A DNA stretch of 64,000 bases from Thalassobaculum_A sp040219615 (GCF_040219615.1 NZ_JAVJSE010000008.1:1-64000), one strand, 5' to 3'; numbered from the stretch's first letter, positions 41,922-50,910 are shown. The notes: generated by a model from the letters alone, not told the origin. Numbers and translations are program-made.

Positions 41922-43298
41922 CTAGGTTCCGGCCCGTGCGAGCAACCGCTCGATGCTTCGGACACTAGCCGATTTGCCGAACTCGAACTCGTCCGATGAC
42001 AGGACCGCCTGCATATTCGCCAGCCGGTCCGACACGCCGGCGAATGCCGCGGGAAACGCCGTGGTCGGAAACCGGTACGAGGCGCCGACGGCGATCGACT
42101 TTCGACGATCCGGCAGGGGGCCGGTGGCCACGCCCAGGCGGACGACCTCGGTCCAGGCGTCGCCGGCACAGGCCTCGGGGTTCCGGTACGCCGCCGATCC
42201 GAGGGCGGTCGGGATCTCTGCGCAGACGTAGTGCCGCCCGGGCGGCGCCGTGTCCGGGCCGAACAGGGAAGGCACGGAGGCCCGGAAGACCATGTCGCCG
42301 TCGTCGAAGTCGTGAACCCAGTGATACGGGCCGGCCGCCGTCTCCGGGACGTCGAAATAGTGCAGCACCATCGGGACCGGATGGATCGCCGCCGCCAGCC
42401 GATCGGCGTCATCCCCCAGGGCTGCGGCCAGCCGGCTGGCCCCGGCGGTCCAGACCACCAATTCCGCATCGATCTGCGTTCCGTCTTCGATCCGGATCCG
42501 CACGGTCGCGCCGGGCTGCGCCAGACCGGCCACGTCGACACCGAGCCTGAGTTCGACGCCGAGATCCCGAAGCCGGCGGGCCGCGGTCTCGGCGAAGCCG
42601 CCCATGCCTCCGGCCGTCGGATAGAGCGCACGGGCGGGAAAACCACTCGCCCGGCTCTTCAGATAGCGCATCGGATCGTCGGCGTTCGACCGAAGCAGCA
42701 CGGCGTCGAGCGCCGGCAGCCGCTTCAGCAGCTCTGCCGTGCCGTCGCCGGTCAGCTTCAGCCGGCGCGCCGGCAGGGCGGAGAACGAAGCTGCCGACAG
42801 ATCGGCGGCCGGCGCCAGCAGCATCTTGCCGCAAGCCTTCTCGACCAGGGCCGCCGCGGCGGCTCCGAAGCGGGACACCAGGTAGTCGTGCAGGGAGACC
42901 GCGGGATCCGGCGTCGCCGGCACCTCCCCGGCGCGGGCTGCGGCGCAGTCCAGCAACCCCAGGAGTGCCGCTGCGGCTTCGCCGCGATCGCCGTGGGCGA
43001 AGTCCGGATACTCGATCCCGTCGGTCCGCACGCCCCGGAACACCGATGCGATGCGGGGCGTGATCGGTTGCGCCGCTCCGTCCATCAGGTCGAGGAGCAA
43101 CTCGGTGCTGGCATCGTCCTCGTTGCCGAACAGATGGCAGCCCAGATCGAGTCGGAAGCCATCCCAGGGAATCGAGGTATGCACACCGCCGAGCCGCTTC
43201 GCGGAGTCGACCAGGATCACGCGGCGACCGCGAGCCACCAGCATTCTCGCGGCGACGATCGCCTTCAGTCCCGCTCCGACGACAACCGCGGTTTCCAT
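41922..43298 (-). CDS. FAD-dependent amine-oxidase/protoporphyrinogen-oxidase-like protein
   Basis: Flavoprotein of 458 residues. The N-terminal dinucleotide motif is VVVGAGLKAIVAARML followed by RRVILVDSAKRLGGVHTS, the double-Gly signature of the amine oxidase/UDP-galactopyranose mutase group. The second Gly-rich part is YPTAGGMGGFAETAARRL. In polysaccharide loci such proteins can oxidise or isomerise sugars, but the substrate cannot be deduced. It heads the leftward unit oxidoreductase-methyltransferase-wbqC-methylase. Confidence 0.7.
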   Translation of the reverse strand: METAVVVGAGLKAIVAARMLVARGRRVILVDSAKRLGGVHTSIPWDGFRLDLGCHLFGNEDDASTELLLDLMDGAAQPITPRIASVFRGVRTDGIEYPDFAHGDRGEAAAALLGLLDCAAARAGEVPATPDPAVSLHDYLVSRFGAAAAALVEKACGKMLLAPAADLSAASFSALPARRLKLTGDGTAELLKRLPALDAVLLRSNADDPMRYLKSRASGFPARALYPTAGGMGGFAETAARRLRDLGVELRLGVDVAGLAQPGATVRIRIEDGTQIDAELVVWTAGASRLAAALGDDADRLAAAIHPVPMVLHYFDVPETAAGPYHWVHDFDDGDMVFRASVPSLFGPDTAPPGRHYVCAEIPTALGSAAYRNPEACAGDAWTEVVRLGVATGPLPDRRKSIAVGASYRFPTTAFPAAFAGVSDRLANMQAVLSSDEFEFGKSASVRSIERLLARAGT

Positions 43299-43428
43299 CT
43301 AGTATCGGGGACGGCTTCTGAGCATCGGCACTCCGTCGTGTCACGACCGCGGAACAGCCCGGAACCGTGTCCGCCCGGCACGGCGACGGTCGACGACCGC
43401 CGCCATGGTAGCATCGCCGGCGGGCCGA

Positions 43429-44451
43429 TCACATTGGCGTCGTCGCCAGAAGGTCGGCGAGAGCGGCATCGTCGAGAAACTCCGGATTGTTGTCGCTGCG
43501 GTAGGAGAACCCGCTCTCGACGTAGCGGGTGTCCGGCTTGATCCAGCTCTTCGCGGGCCCGTCGAGGAGGGTCGGCAGCAGGACGTAGCGGTCGCCGATG
43601 TCGATGGTGTCGCGGGCGTCGTCCTCGGTGATCATGACCTCGTGCAGCTTCTCGCCGGGGCGGATGCCGACGACCTTCAGCGGCACGCCCGGCGCCAGGT
43701 GCCGGGCGATGTCGACCACGCGCATCGACGGGATCTTCGGCACGAAGATCTCGGCCCCGTGCATCATGCCGAGCGAGGAGAGGACAAAGTCGACGCCCTG
43801 CTGCAACGTGATCCAGAACCGGGTCATGCGTTCGTCGGTGATCGGCAGGTGGTCGGCATTGCCGGCGACCAGCTGCCGGAAGAACGGGATCACGCTGCCG
43901 CGCGAGCCGATGACGTTGCCGTAGCGGACCACCGAGAACCGGCAGCCGTCGCGGCCCGCCATGTTGTTGGCGGCGACGAAGATCTTGTCGGAGGCGAGCT
44001 TGCTCGCGCCGTACAGGTTGATCGGGTTGGCGGCCTTGTCGGTCGACAGCGCGACGACCTTGCGCACGCCGGCGCGCATCGCCGCCCGTACCACGTTCTG
44101 GGCGCCATAGATGTTCGTCCGCACGCACTCGAACGGGTTGTACTCGGCCGTGGGGACATGCTTGATCGCCGCGGCGTGGATCACGAAGTCGACGCCGCGC
44201 ATGGCCATCTCGAGCCGGTCGACGTCGCGGACATCGCCGATGAAGTACCGGATTTCGTGGGACGGCGCCTGGACGAACTCCTGGCCCATCTCGAACTGCT
44301 TCTGCTCGTCGCGCGAGAAGACGATGCACCGCCGGAGCTTGTAGCGTTCCAGCACGGTGCGGACGAACTGCCTGCCGAACGACCCGGTCCCGCCGGTGAC
44401 CAGAATGCTCTTCCCGTCCAGGTCGATCGATCCGGCCTCGAACTGCCTCAT
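43429..44451 (-). CDS. pseB: UDP-GlcNAc 4,6-dehydratase (inverting) PseB
   Basis: Extended short-chain dehydrogenase of 340 residues catalysing the first step of pseudaminic acid synthesis: UDP-GlcNAc to the 4-keto-6-deoxy-altro sugar. NADP motif ILVTGGTGSFGRQF; FSRDEQKQFEM and HAAAIKHVPTAEYNP are PseB hallmarks; active-site region LSTDKAANPINLYGASK holds Asp, Lys and Tyr. The ATG at 44451 starts the fold; the longer frame is not conserved-looking. The next pathway enzymes (pseC aminotransferase, pseH, pseI) are not in the window. Confidence 0.93.
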   Translation of the reverse strand: MRQFEAGSIDLDGKSILVTGGTGSFGRQFVRTVLERYKLRRCIVFSRDEQKQFEMGQEFVQAPSHEIRYFIGDVRDVDRLEMAMRGVDFVIHAAAIKHVPTAEYNPFECVRTNIYGAQNVVRAAMRAGVRKVVALSTDKAANPINLYGASKLASDKIFVAANNMAGRDGCRFSVVRYGNVIGSRGSVIPFFRQLVAGNADHLPITDERMTRFWITLQQGVDFVLSSLGMMHGAEIFVPKIPSMRVVDIARHLAPGVPLKVVGIRPGEKLHEVMITEDDARDTIDIGDRYVLLPTLLDGPAKSWIKPDTRYVESGFSYRSDNNPEFLDDAALADLLATTPM

Positions 44452-44641
44452 GCCCGGTCTCCTGCGGTATCGGTCCGGGCCGTCGACCCGCGAGGCCAGC
44501 GAAATGCCGATCCGAATCAGTGAATATGGTACACGAGCCAAGCCCGGGGGGGCGTGGGGTTTCCGACGTCGCACCGTGCGCGGGCGGCGGACACTCGGGG
44601 CGGCGCAGGGGGCGATCGCTCTGTGCTTGTCCCGACCCGGG

Positions 44642-46612
44642 TCATCCGGGTCCGGCAACCGTCTCGCGCAGCATGGCGGCCGCCCGCTGGATGGCCAGCG
44701 GCAGGTTCGTCGCCTCCTGCCGCCCGATCATCGGCCTCAGGTTGGCGAAGAACATGTCCCGGTCGTCCAGGATCCGGTAGATGCTCGATCCCAGGCGGAT
44801 GGTCGGCGCGCCGACCGCGGCTGCCAGCATGCACGCGCTGGTATCCGTGCTGATCACCAGGTCGAGCGCCGACATCAGGGCGGCCGTCCCGTCGAGATCC
44901 TCGCGCTGGTCGAGCTCCGCCGGCCGCCAGATGTCGATGCCGTAAGCCTGCCTGAACGCCGCGAGCTCCTCGCGGCAGTCGGTGTACTGCAGGCAAACGA
45001 ACTTCGTTCCCGGCACTTCGAACAGCGCCAGCATCGCCTCGAGGGAGGAGTTGTACAGCGCGCGCGCCCTGGTCCGGTGGATGCTGCTCCAGGAGATCCC
45101 GACGGTGAGCCGGGCGCCGTCGCGGACCCGGTCGAGGCGCCGGGTCCATTCGGCGCGCTTCAGCGGATCCGGCGTCAGATAGCCGCCCCGCGGCGCCGGG
45201 CGGTCGCGGTCGCGGCGATAGCGCGCCGCCAGGTCGCCGGAAAAGACATAGGCCTTCGGCGCGAGCGCGCGGACCACCTCCGTGTAGTCGAACAGCACCC
45301 GGTCGCCTTGCCGGCGGGCCTGGCGCTCGATCAGGCGCAGGCCTGGAAACGACCGCTGCAGGAGGGGATGCAGCCGGGCGTCGGCCTCGACGATCGGCGA
45401 GCGGCATTCCGCCAGCAGATCCGGCAGGCAGGAAAGGAATAGCAGCTCGTCGCCGAGACCCTGCTCGGACGCGACCAGCAGCCCGTCGTCCGTCAGGGCG
45501 GCGTCCGGGCGGGCGACGTCGGGCAGTCGCGGCGGCAGGCCCGCGACCCGGTGAAAGCGCGGCCAGCTGTCGCGCCGGGCCTCGATGTCCCAGCCAAGAC
45601 CCAGGTCCCCCACGGCCTTCTCGGCCTGGGCCAGATGGTAGGACAGCTCCGGATCGCGACGGTGCGACAGCAATGCGTGCCGGGCGACCCTCCGGACGGT
45701 CCCGAACCGGGCCAGGGGCAGGCCGGCCTGCACCAGGAACCGCGCGGCGTACTGGGTCGACGGTTCGAGCAACAGGCCGCGCATGGCGTCCCGGAACGCG
45801 GCTCCTCGGTCGCTCGCCCTTAGACGCGCCTCCGCGCGGGATACCCAGGACGCGGCGGCGGCCGGGGCGGCAGCCACCAGGCGGGACGACCAGGCGGTCG
45901 CGTCCGGGCCGGGCCCGGCATCGCCGCTGGCCCCGACCAGAAGGGCCATGGCCTCGGCGTGGCTCGCCGTCAGCAGCAGGGCGCGCCTCGCGAACCGCAC
46001 GGTTGCGCCGGTACGACCGTCCCGCCATGCGGCCGCGGCGGCGGAGACCGTCGCCGCGACGTTCGCCGGGTCCGTCCGGGCCGCCTGGGCAAACGCCGTG
46101 GCGGCGGTTCCGTGTCGGCCCGAGGCCGAGGCGATCGTGGCGAACAGCACGACGACCCCGAGATTGCCCGGTGCATGTTGCGCCGCCAGCCAGGCAAACG
46201 GGTAGGCGATCCGCGGGTGGCCCTGCTGCATCAGCAGGTTTGCGACGGCGAAGGCCGCCTGAACCGTGTTCCCGGGCTCGACCAGCAGCGCCTTCCGGAA
46301 ATACCGGTCGCCGGCGGCGGGCGCGCCTCCCTGGGTCAGGATCGACCCGCTCCTCTCGAGCACCGCCGGGGCGGCCGGATCGGTGCAGAGGATCCGGCGG
46401 CAGGCCGCGAGCTGGTCCTTCGGTCCCCCGGCGATCGCGAACGGCGTCACCCGGGCGTCGTCGGGTGCCGCACAGGCCGCCAGGCGGAACCACGCCTGGA
46501 CCTCGCCTGACGTTCCGCCCGATCGCTGCAGCCCCAGGCCACGCTTCAAAGCGATCTCAGCGATGCCGTTGAGGTTCATCGACGATGTCTGGACGAAGGT
46601 GGGTTCATCCAA
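44642..46612 (-). CDS. TPR-glycosyltransferase D (FlmG-like)
   Basis: Protein of 656 residues. The N-terminal 360 residues are Ala-rich paired helices, weaker TPRs than in its paralogues. The GT domain (about 385-650) has SEQGLGDELLFLSCLPDL, VGISWSSIHRTRARALYNSS, FVCLQYTD and STDTSACMLAAAVGAPT. Closest in layout to copy C. It is divergent from flagellin 3, with 313 bases between them, which suggests it serves that flagellin. The upstream gap also holds FlbD-like sites that could act on either gene. Confidence 0.72.
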   Translation of the reverse strand: MDEPTFVQTSSMNLNGIAEIALKRGLGLQRSGGTSGEVQAWFRLAACAAPDDARVTPFAIAGGPKDQLAACRRILCTDPAAPAVLERSGSILTQGGAPAAGDRYFRKALLVEPGNTVQAAFAVANLLMQQGHPRIAYPFAWLAAQHAPGNLGVVVLFATIASASGRHGTAATAFAQAARTDPANVAATVSAAAAAWRDGRTGATVRFARRALLLTASHAEAMALLVGASGDAGPGPDATAWSSRLVAAAPAAAASWVSRAEARLRASDRGAAFRDAMRGLLLEPSTQYAARFLVQAGLPLARFGTVRRVARHALLSHRRDPELSYHLAQAEKAVGDLGLGWDIEARRDSWPRFHRVAGLPPRLPDVARPDAALTDDGLLVASEQGLGDELLFLSCLPDLLAECRSPIVEADARLHPLLQRSFPGLRLIERQARRQGDRVLFDYTEVVRALAPKAYVFSGDLAARYRRDRDRPAPRGGYLTPDPLKRAEWTRRLDRVRDGARLTVGISWSSIHRTRARALYNSSLEAMLALFEVPGTKFVCLQYTDCREELAAFRQAYGIDIWRPAELDQREDLDGTAALMSALDLVISTDTSACMLAAAVGAPTIRLGSSIYRILDDRDMFFANLRPMIGRQEATNLPLAIQRAAAMLRETVAGPG

Positions 46613-46687
46613 TCTAACCCTCCGGGTCGAAGATTGTCGATCCGGTCCCGGGCCCGCCTCCGGTGCCCGGCGCCGTCCTGCGGGATA

Positions 46688-46723
46688 GGCGGATTTTGCC
46701 AGCGAAGACCGGCAATTCCTGCC
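46688..46723. promoter_or_regulatory. Two candidate FlbD enhancer sites upstream of flagellin 3
   Basis: GGCGGATTTTGCC (46688-46700; its complement reads GGCAAAATCCGCC) and GGCAATTCCTGCC (46711-46723). Both match the motif found near fliK. They lie about 85-130 bases upstream of the sigma-54 promoter, a normal enhancer distance. Confidence 0.6.
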
Positions 46724-46806
46724 GTCGACCGCTCCGGTCGTCCGGCCGACCTCCGGGGGTGCGAAAAATACATAATTAAAATCAATCTATTACGACTTCA
46801 GAAAGC

Positions 46807-46821
46807 TGGCCCGGCGCTTGC
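46807..46821 (+). promoter_or_regulatory. Sigma-54 promoter of flagellin 3
   Basis: TGGCCCGGCGCTTGC, an excellent match to TGGCACG-N4-TTGC with exact spacing, 105 bases before the flagellin 3 ATG. Confidence 0.85.
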
Positions 46822-46925
46822 GTCATCTGCTCCGAGCGACCTCTACCGGCGTCGACCGAACGAACAGCAGGCGACGTAGAAGAAACCGGGTCAGGTCAAT
46901 AGAACGTTGGCGAAGGACTGGCATC

Positions 46926-47753
46926 ATGGCGAACAACTCAATCCTCACGAACCCCGAGGCCCTGATCGCGCTCCGCAACCTCGAGCGCACCAACCGCACC
47001 CTCGCGACCACCCAGAACCGGGTGTCGACCGGTCTGAAGGTAACCGGCGCCATCGACGATGCCTCGAACTTCGCGATTGCCCAGGGCATCCGCGGCGACA
47101 TCAAGGCGCTCGGCGCGGTGGTCCAGGGCCTGAACAACGCCAAGGGTATCGCCAAGGTCGCGATCGCCGGTACCACCAGCATCTCCGACCTTCTTCAGAC
47201 CGTCCGCCAGAAGCTGACGGAGCTGTCGAACGAGGGCATCACCACGACCCAGCGCGCGATCCTGTCGAGTGACTTCCAGCAGCTGCTGTCGCAGGCCGCC
47301 AACTTCATCGACAACGCGGTGTTCAACGGCGTCAACCTGCTGGACACCACGGGCGCCAGCCCCAACGTCAACACCCTGTCCAACATCAACGGCGGCACGC
47401 TGACCCTGACGGCGCAGGACCTGCGCACCCAGGTGGGCTCGCTCGCGGCGGTGTCGCTCGGCAGCGCCTCCAGCGCCCAGGCGGTGCTCGCCACCCAGTT
47501 CTCGGACCTGCAGTCGGTCGTCAACACGGCCCTCGGCTCGCTCGGCGCGGAAGCGCGGGCGCTCGAGCTGCAGACCGCGTTCCTCGAGGAAATCACCGAC
47601 GCCACCGAGGAAGGCCTCGGGAACATCGTCGACGCCGACATGGCGCGGGAGTCGGCACGCCTTACCGCCTTGCAGGTCCGGCAGCAGCTCGGCGTGCAGG
47701 TGCTGGGCATTGCCAACCAGTCCCCGCAGATCCTGCTCGGCCTGTTCCAGTAA
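46926..47753 (+). CDS. Flagellin 3
   Basis: Flagellin of 275 residues, clearly related to flagellins 1 and 2 but more diverged: MANNSILTNPEALIALRNLE at the start, TTQNRVSTGLKV, and VRQQLGVQVLGIANQSPQIL at the end. D2/D3 domains are absent as in its paralogues. The frame is open further upstream, but the ATG at 46926 aligns with the other flagellins and has GAAGGA upstream. It has its own sigma-54 promoter and is followed 75 bases on by a second flaF. Confidence 0.95.
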   Translation: MANNSILTNPEALIALRNLERTNRTLATTQNRVSTGLKVTGAIDDASNFAIAQGIRGDIKALGAVVQGLNNAKGIAKVAIAGTTSISDLLQTVRQKLTELSNEGITTTQRAILSSDFQQLLSQAANFIDNAVFNGVNLLDTTGASPNVNTLSNINGGTLTLTAQDLRTQVGSLAAVSLGSASSAQAVLATQFSDLQSVVNTALGSLGAEARALELQTAFLEEITDATEEGLGNIVDADMARESARLTALQVRQQLGVQVLGIANQSPQILLGLFQ

Positions 47754-47828
47754 GGACCGGCGACGCGTCTTCGGCGACCCCCGGGGGATCCGGAACGGCT
47801 GCCGGCGACGGAAGCGGAGGATGACTGA

Positions 47829-48203
47829 ATGCAGGGCTACAACGCATATCGCAAGGCGCAGGGGGCGACGGCCGTCCAGAACGGCCGCGACCTCGAATAC
47901 CGGCTGCTTGCCCAGGTCACCGGCGCGTTGATCAGGGCGCGCGACGGGGTTGTCAGCCTGCAGGAGAAGCTCAACGCGATCCTGAAGAACGAGAAGGTCT
48001 GGACCGTCTTCCTGGCCGATCTCAATCATCCGGACAACGGTCTGCCGCGCGAGCTGAAGGCCGGCATCGCCAGCCTGGCGCTGTGGGTGATGCGCGAGAC
48101 GCGCCTGGTGATCGACACCGACGCGCCGCTGGACGACCTGATCCTGATCAACCGCCAGATCATGGCGGGGCTCAAGCCGGAGCCCGCGGCGATGGCCGGC
48201 TGA
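47829..48203 (+). CDS. Second FlaF-like flagellin regulator
   Basis: FlaF-family protein of 124 residues: YNAYRKAQGATAVQNGRDLEYRLLAQVTGAL, then LPRELKAGIASLALWVMRETRLV and INRQIMAGL. It shares all conserved blocks with the flaF at 35.4 kb but lacks its polar tail. No flbT is next to it. The location right after flagellin 3 suggests a dedicated partner for that flagellin. Probably in one transcript with flagellin 3. Confidence 0.9.
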   Translation: MQGYNAYRKAQGATAVQNGRDLEYRLLAQVTGALIRARDGVVSLQEKLNAILKNEKVWTVFLADLNHPDNGLPRELKAGIASLALWVMRETRLVIDTDAPLDDLILINRQIMAGLKPEPAAMAG

Positions 48204-48232
48204 CATGCGGAGGGCCGGTCGGCGCCGGGCGT

Positions 48233-48247
48233 TGGCCGAATTCTTGC
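48233..48247 (+). promoter_or_regulatory. Sigma-54 promoter of flgK-flgL
   Basis: TGGCCGAATTCTTGC followed by AT: full match at both conserved elements and correct spacing, 65 bases before the flgK ATG. I found no clear FlbD-like motif within 100 bases upstream. Confidence 0.85.
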
Positions 48248-48312
48248 ATGTAAATCTTCGGAGGCCCGTAGTCCCCTGTCGGAACCCGCGGCGCCGGAAC
48301 TGAGGAACGTCG

Positions 48313-49743
48313 ATGTCACTGTTCAACGCCATCTCTTCCGCCCGAAGCGGTCTGATCGCGACGCAGTCCGCCATCGACGTCGCATCGCGCAACATCGCGA
48401 ACGCCAGCGTCGAGGGCTACACCCGCAAGGTTCAGACGAACTCCACCCGGGTCATCGACGGCCGTGCCGGCGCGGTGAAGGTCGAGGAGGTCACCCGCAA
48501 CGTCAACGCCCAGCTGCAGCGCGACGTGCGCGAGCAGACCTCGGTGGTCGAGAAGCTGACCATCATCGAGGATTTCCTGTCGCGCCTGGAGCTGGACTTC
48601 GGGCGCCCGGAAGACAACAGCTCGGTCTCCTCGAAGATCACCGAGCTGAAGAAGGCCTTTCAGGCACTGGCCACCAACCCGGACCAGTCGACCGCCCAGA
48701 ACGACGTAATCCGCGCCGCCGAGGAGGTGGCGCTCGCCCTCAACGGCCTGTCGAGCAGCATCCAGGCGCTGCGGGCCGAGGCCGACCAGCGGATCGCCGA
48801 CTCGGTCGAGATCGTCAACGAGGCGCTGCAGAACATCGAGTCCCTCAACAACGAGATCGGTGCGCGCAAGACGCTCGGCGAGTCGACGGCCGATCTCGAG
48901 GATCAGCGCGACGTTTGGATCCAGAAGCTCTCGGAGCAGATGGACATCAAGAGCTTCGAGCGCCCGGACGGCCGGATCGCGATCCTGACCGGCGACAGCC
49001 AGTTCCTGCTCGACCAGGAGGCGGTGACGCTGACCTTCACGGCGTCGAACGTCGTGGCGGCCGGCTCGGCGGTCAACGATGTGCTGCTGGACAACGGGTT
49101 CCTGACGCCGTTCGCCGTCACCAGCTCGTTCTCCGGCGGTACCCTGTCCGGCCTGGTGGAGATCCGCGACACCCTGATGCCGCGCGCCCAGGACCAGCTC
49201 GACTCGCTGGCCTTCGAGCTGGCGCAGCAGTTCGACGCCCTGACCGTCGGCGCGAACACGGCCGACCTCGACCTGTTCACCGATGCCGCCGACGCCATTC
49301 CGGGCGCGTCGGCCGGATTCTCGGCGGTGATCCAGGTGCGCAGCACGCTGGTCGGCGCGGATCTGCGCGACGGCATCGGCGGCACCTTCACGTCGTCGGG
49401 GGCGAGCGACTCTTCGCTGCCGCTGGCCATCATCAACATGTTCGACACCAAGCAGGCCTATGTCGCGGTGACCGGGCTCAACACGACCTCGTCGACGCTC
49501 GAGGAGTTCTCCGCCGAGTTCATCAGCTACCAGGCCAATCAGGCCGCCGACTACGACAGCCAGCTCAACTTCCAGGACCAGGTTCGTGGCCTGCTGGAGG
49601 AGCGCCTGAACGACGAGAGCGGCGTGAACCTCGACGAGGAACTCGCCAGCCTGATCCAGCTCGAGGCCGCGTTCGCCGCTTCGGCCCGGGTTCTCAGCTC
49701 GGTACAGCAGGCACTCGACGAACTCCTGAGCGTGGTTCGGTAA
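48313..49743 (+). CDS. flgK: Hook-filament junction protein FlgK
   Basis: HAP1, 476 residues. N-terminal signature LFNAISSARSGLIATQSAID and SRNIANASVEGYTRK; C-terminal D0 helix with EELASLIQLEAAFAASARVLS. It caps the hook before filament growth. The middle contains a coiled stretch (IVNEALQNIESLNNEIGARK) and beta-rich region. Good ribosome site upstream (GAGGAACGTCG). flgL follows after 21 bases. Confidence 0.95.
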   Translation: MSLFNAISSARSGLIATQSAIDVASRNIANASVEGYTRKVQTNSTRVIDGRAGAVKVEEVTRNVNAQLQRDVREQTSVVEKLTIIEDFLSRLELDFGRPEDNSSVSSKITELKKAFQALATNPDQSTAQNDVIRAAEEVALALNGLSSSIQALRAEADQRIADSVEIVNEALQNIESLNNEIGARKTLGESTADLEDQRDVWIQKLSEQMDIKSFERPDGRIAILTGDSQFLLDQEAVTLTFTASNVVAAGSAVNDVLLDNGFLTPFAVTSSFSGGTLSGLVEIRDTLMPRAQDQLDSLAFELAQQFDALTVGANTADLDLFTDAADAIPGASAGFSAVIQVRSTLVGADLRDGIGGTFTSSGASDSSLPLAIINMFDTKQAYVAVTGLNTTSSTLEEFSAEFISYQANQAADYDSQLNFQDQVRGLLEERLNDESGVNLDEELASLIQLEAAFAASARVLSSVQQALDELLSVVR

Positions 49744-49764
49744 GGCTTAACGGGACAGGACGCC

Positions 49765-50748
49765 ATGCGTATCTCGACCATCACCCAGAACCTGCGGATC
49801 GACAATTCGATCACCTCGATCCAGAGGAAGATCGCCGACGCCCAGCTGCAGATCTCGACCGGCAAGCTGTCGCAGGTCTACAGCGGCTTCAAGGGACAGG
49901 ACGTTCGGCTGCTGATCACCCTCAAGGAGCAGCGGACCAGCGTCGACTCCTATGTCGACACCATCACCAACACCCAGGTGAAGACCAAGACCATCGACGC
50001 GTCGCTGGTCACCTTCACCGACATCACGCAGGATCTGCGCAAGAAGCTCTACGAGCAGGTCGAGGGTCTGTACGACAACTCCGCCCTGGCGCTGCAGACC
50101 TTCGCGAATGCGGCGATCGACCAGCTCACCAACCTGCTGAACCAGACCGCCGACGGGAAATACCTGTTCAACGGCACCGACACCGATACCCAGCCGATGA
50201 TCAACTCGGCGACGACCAAGGCGGCCTACGTCCAGCCGGCACTGTCCGGCGGCTTCGCCGGTGTCACCGCGGCGGTCACGACCTTCTTCGGCACCGACAC
50301 GAACTGGAACAACGTGACGACCCCGGCGCCGGGGTCGCTGCAGGCGCGGATCGACGAGGGGGTCGACGTCACCTTCGGCGAACTGGCGAACGACGACGCG
50401 TTCGAGGAGGTCTTCGAGGTTCTCTATGCATTCGCCAATGCGAACTTCCAGACCGGCGACGACGCCAACTACGAGCAATTGGTGAACTGGGGCATCGGCA
50501 AGGTCGAGGCCGCCTTCGAGCTGATCAACGACATGGTCGGCCAGAACGGTGTCATCGGTGCGCAGATGGTCTCCCGCAAGGACGCGCATCAGGACAGCCT
50601 GACGCTGCTGGAGACGCAGATCCTGGATATCGAAGAGATCGACCCCTATGAGGCGGTGAGCACGTTCCAGACCCTGCAGGCACAGCTCGAGGCGTCGTTC
50701 CAGACGACCTCGGTGCTTCGCGGCCTGAGCCTGACCCGCTACCTATAG
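49765..50748 (+). CDS. flgL: Hook-filament junction protein FlgL
   Basis: HAP3, 327 residues, flagellin-like at both ends: RISTITQNLRIDNSITSIQ at the start with LQISTGKLSQVYSG, and AVSTFQTLQAQLEASFQTTS at the end. The NQTADGKYLFNGTDTDTQP segment is typical of FlgL. Works with FlgK at the junction. The downstream gap (50749-50910) contains only a 10-base palindrome TAGAGCTCTA at 50893-50902. Confidence 0.93.
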   Translation: MRISTITQNLRIDNSITSIQRKIADAQLQISTGKLSQVYSGFKGQDVRLLITLKEQRTSVDSYVDTITNTQVKTKTIDASLVTFTDITQDLRKKLYEQVEGLYDNSALALQTFANAAIDQLTNLLNQTADGKYLFNGTDTDTQPMINSATTKAAYVQPALSGGFAGVTAAVTTFFGTDTNWNNVTTPAPGSLQARIDEGVDVTFGELANDDAFEEVFEVLYAFANANFQTGDDANYEQLVNWGIGKVEAAFELINDMVGQNGVIGAQMVSRKDAHQDSLTLLETQILDIEEIDPYEAVSTFQTLQAQLEASFQTTSVLRGLSLTRYL

Positions 50749-50910
50749 GCATCGGGCCCTCGGGATCCGCCTCGCGACCATTCCGGCCGCGATTCTTCCA
50801 GGCCATCGCTGCCCCCCGGGGGCAGGCGTGGCCGTTTGTGCTGGACGTGACGCGGCAAACGGCATAGGCTGGTGTTGGAGTAGTCTACGAAGTAGAGCTC
50901 TATCTCCAGA

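Larger units (their letters stand above)
46613..46925. other. Control region between TPR-glycosyltransferase D and flagellin 3
   Basis: No gene. It contains two FlbD-like motifs in opposite orientation (46688-46723), an AT-rich patch (46760-46800) and a sigma-54 promoter (46807-46821). The 105-base leader from promoter to ATG lacks the AAAA-loop hairpin of flagellins 1 and 2. Confidence 0.7.

Noticed and set aside
44452..44641. Possible small gene or promoter between pseB and TPR-glycosyltransferase D
   Set aside because: 190 bases of GC-rich sequence without a convincing start, ribosome site, hairpin or promoter; both neighbours read leftward.
50893..50902. Palindrome TAGAGCTCTA before the FlaG-like gene as an operator
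   Set aside because: A single 10-base palindrome with no second copy found in the window; chance occurrence is plausible.
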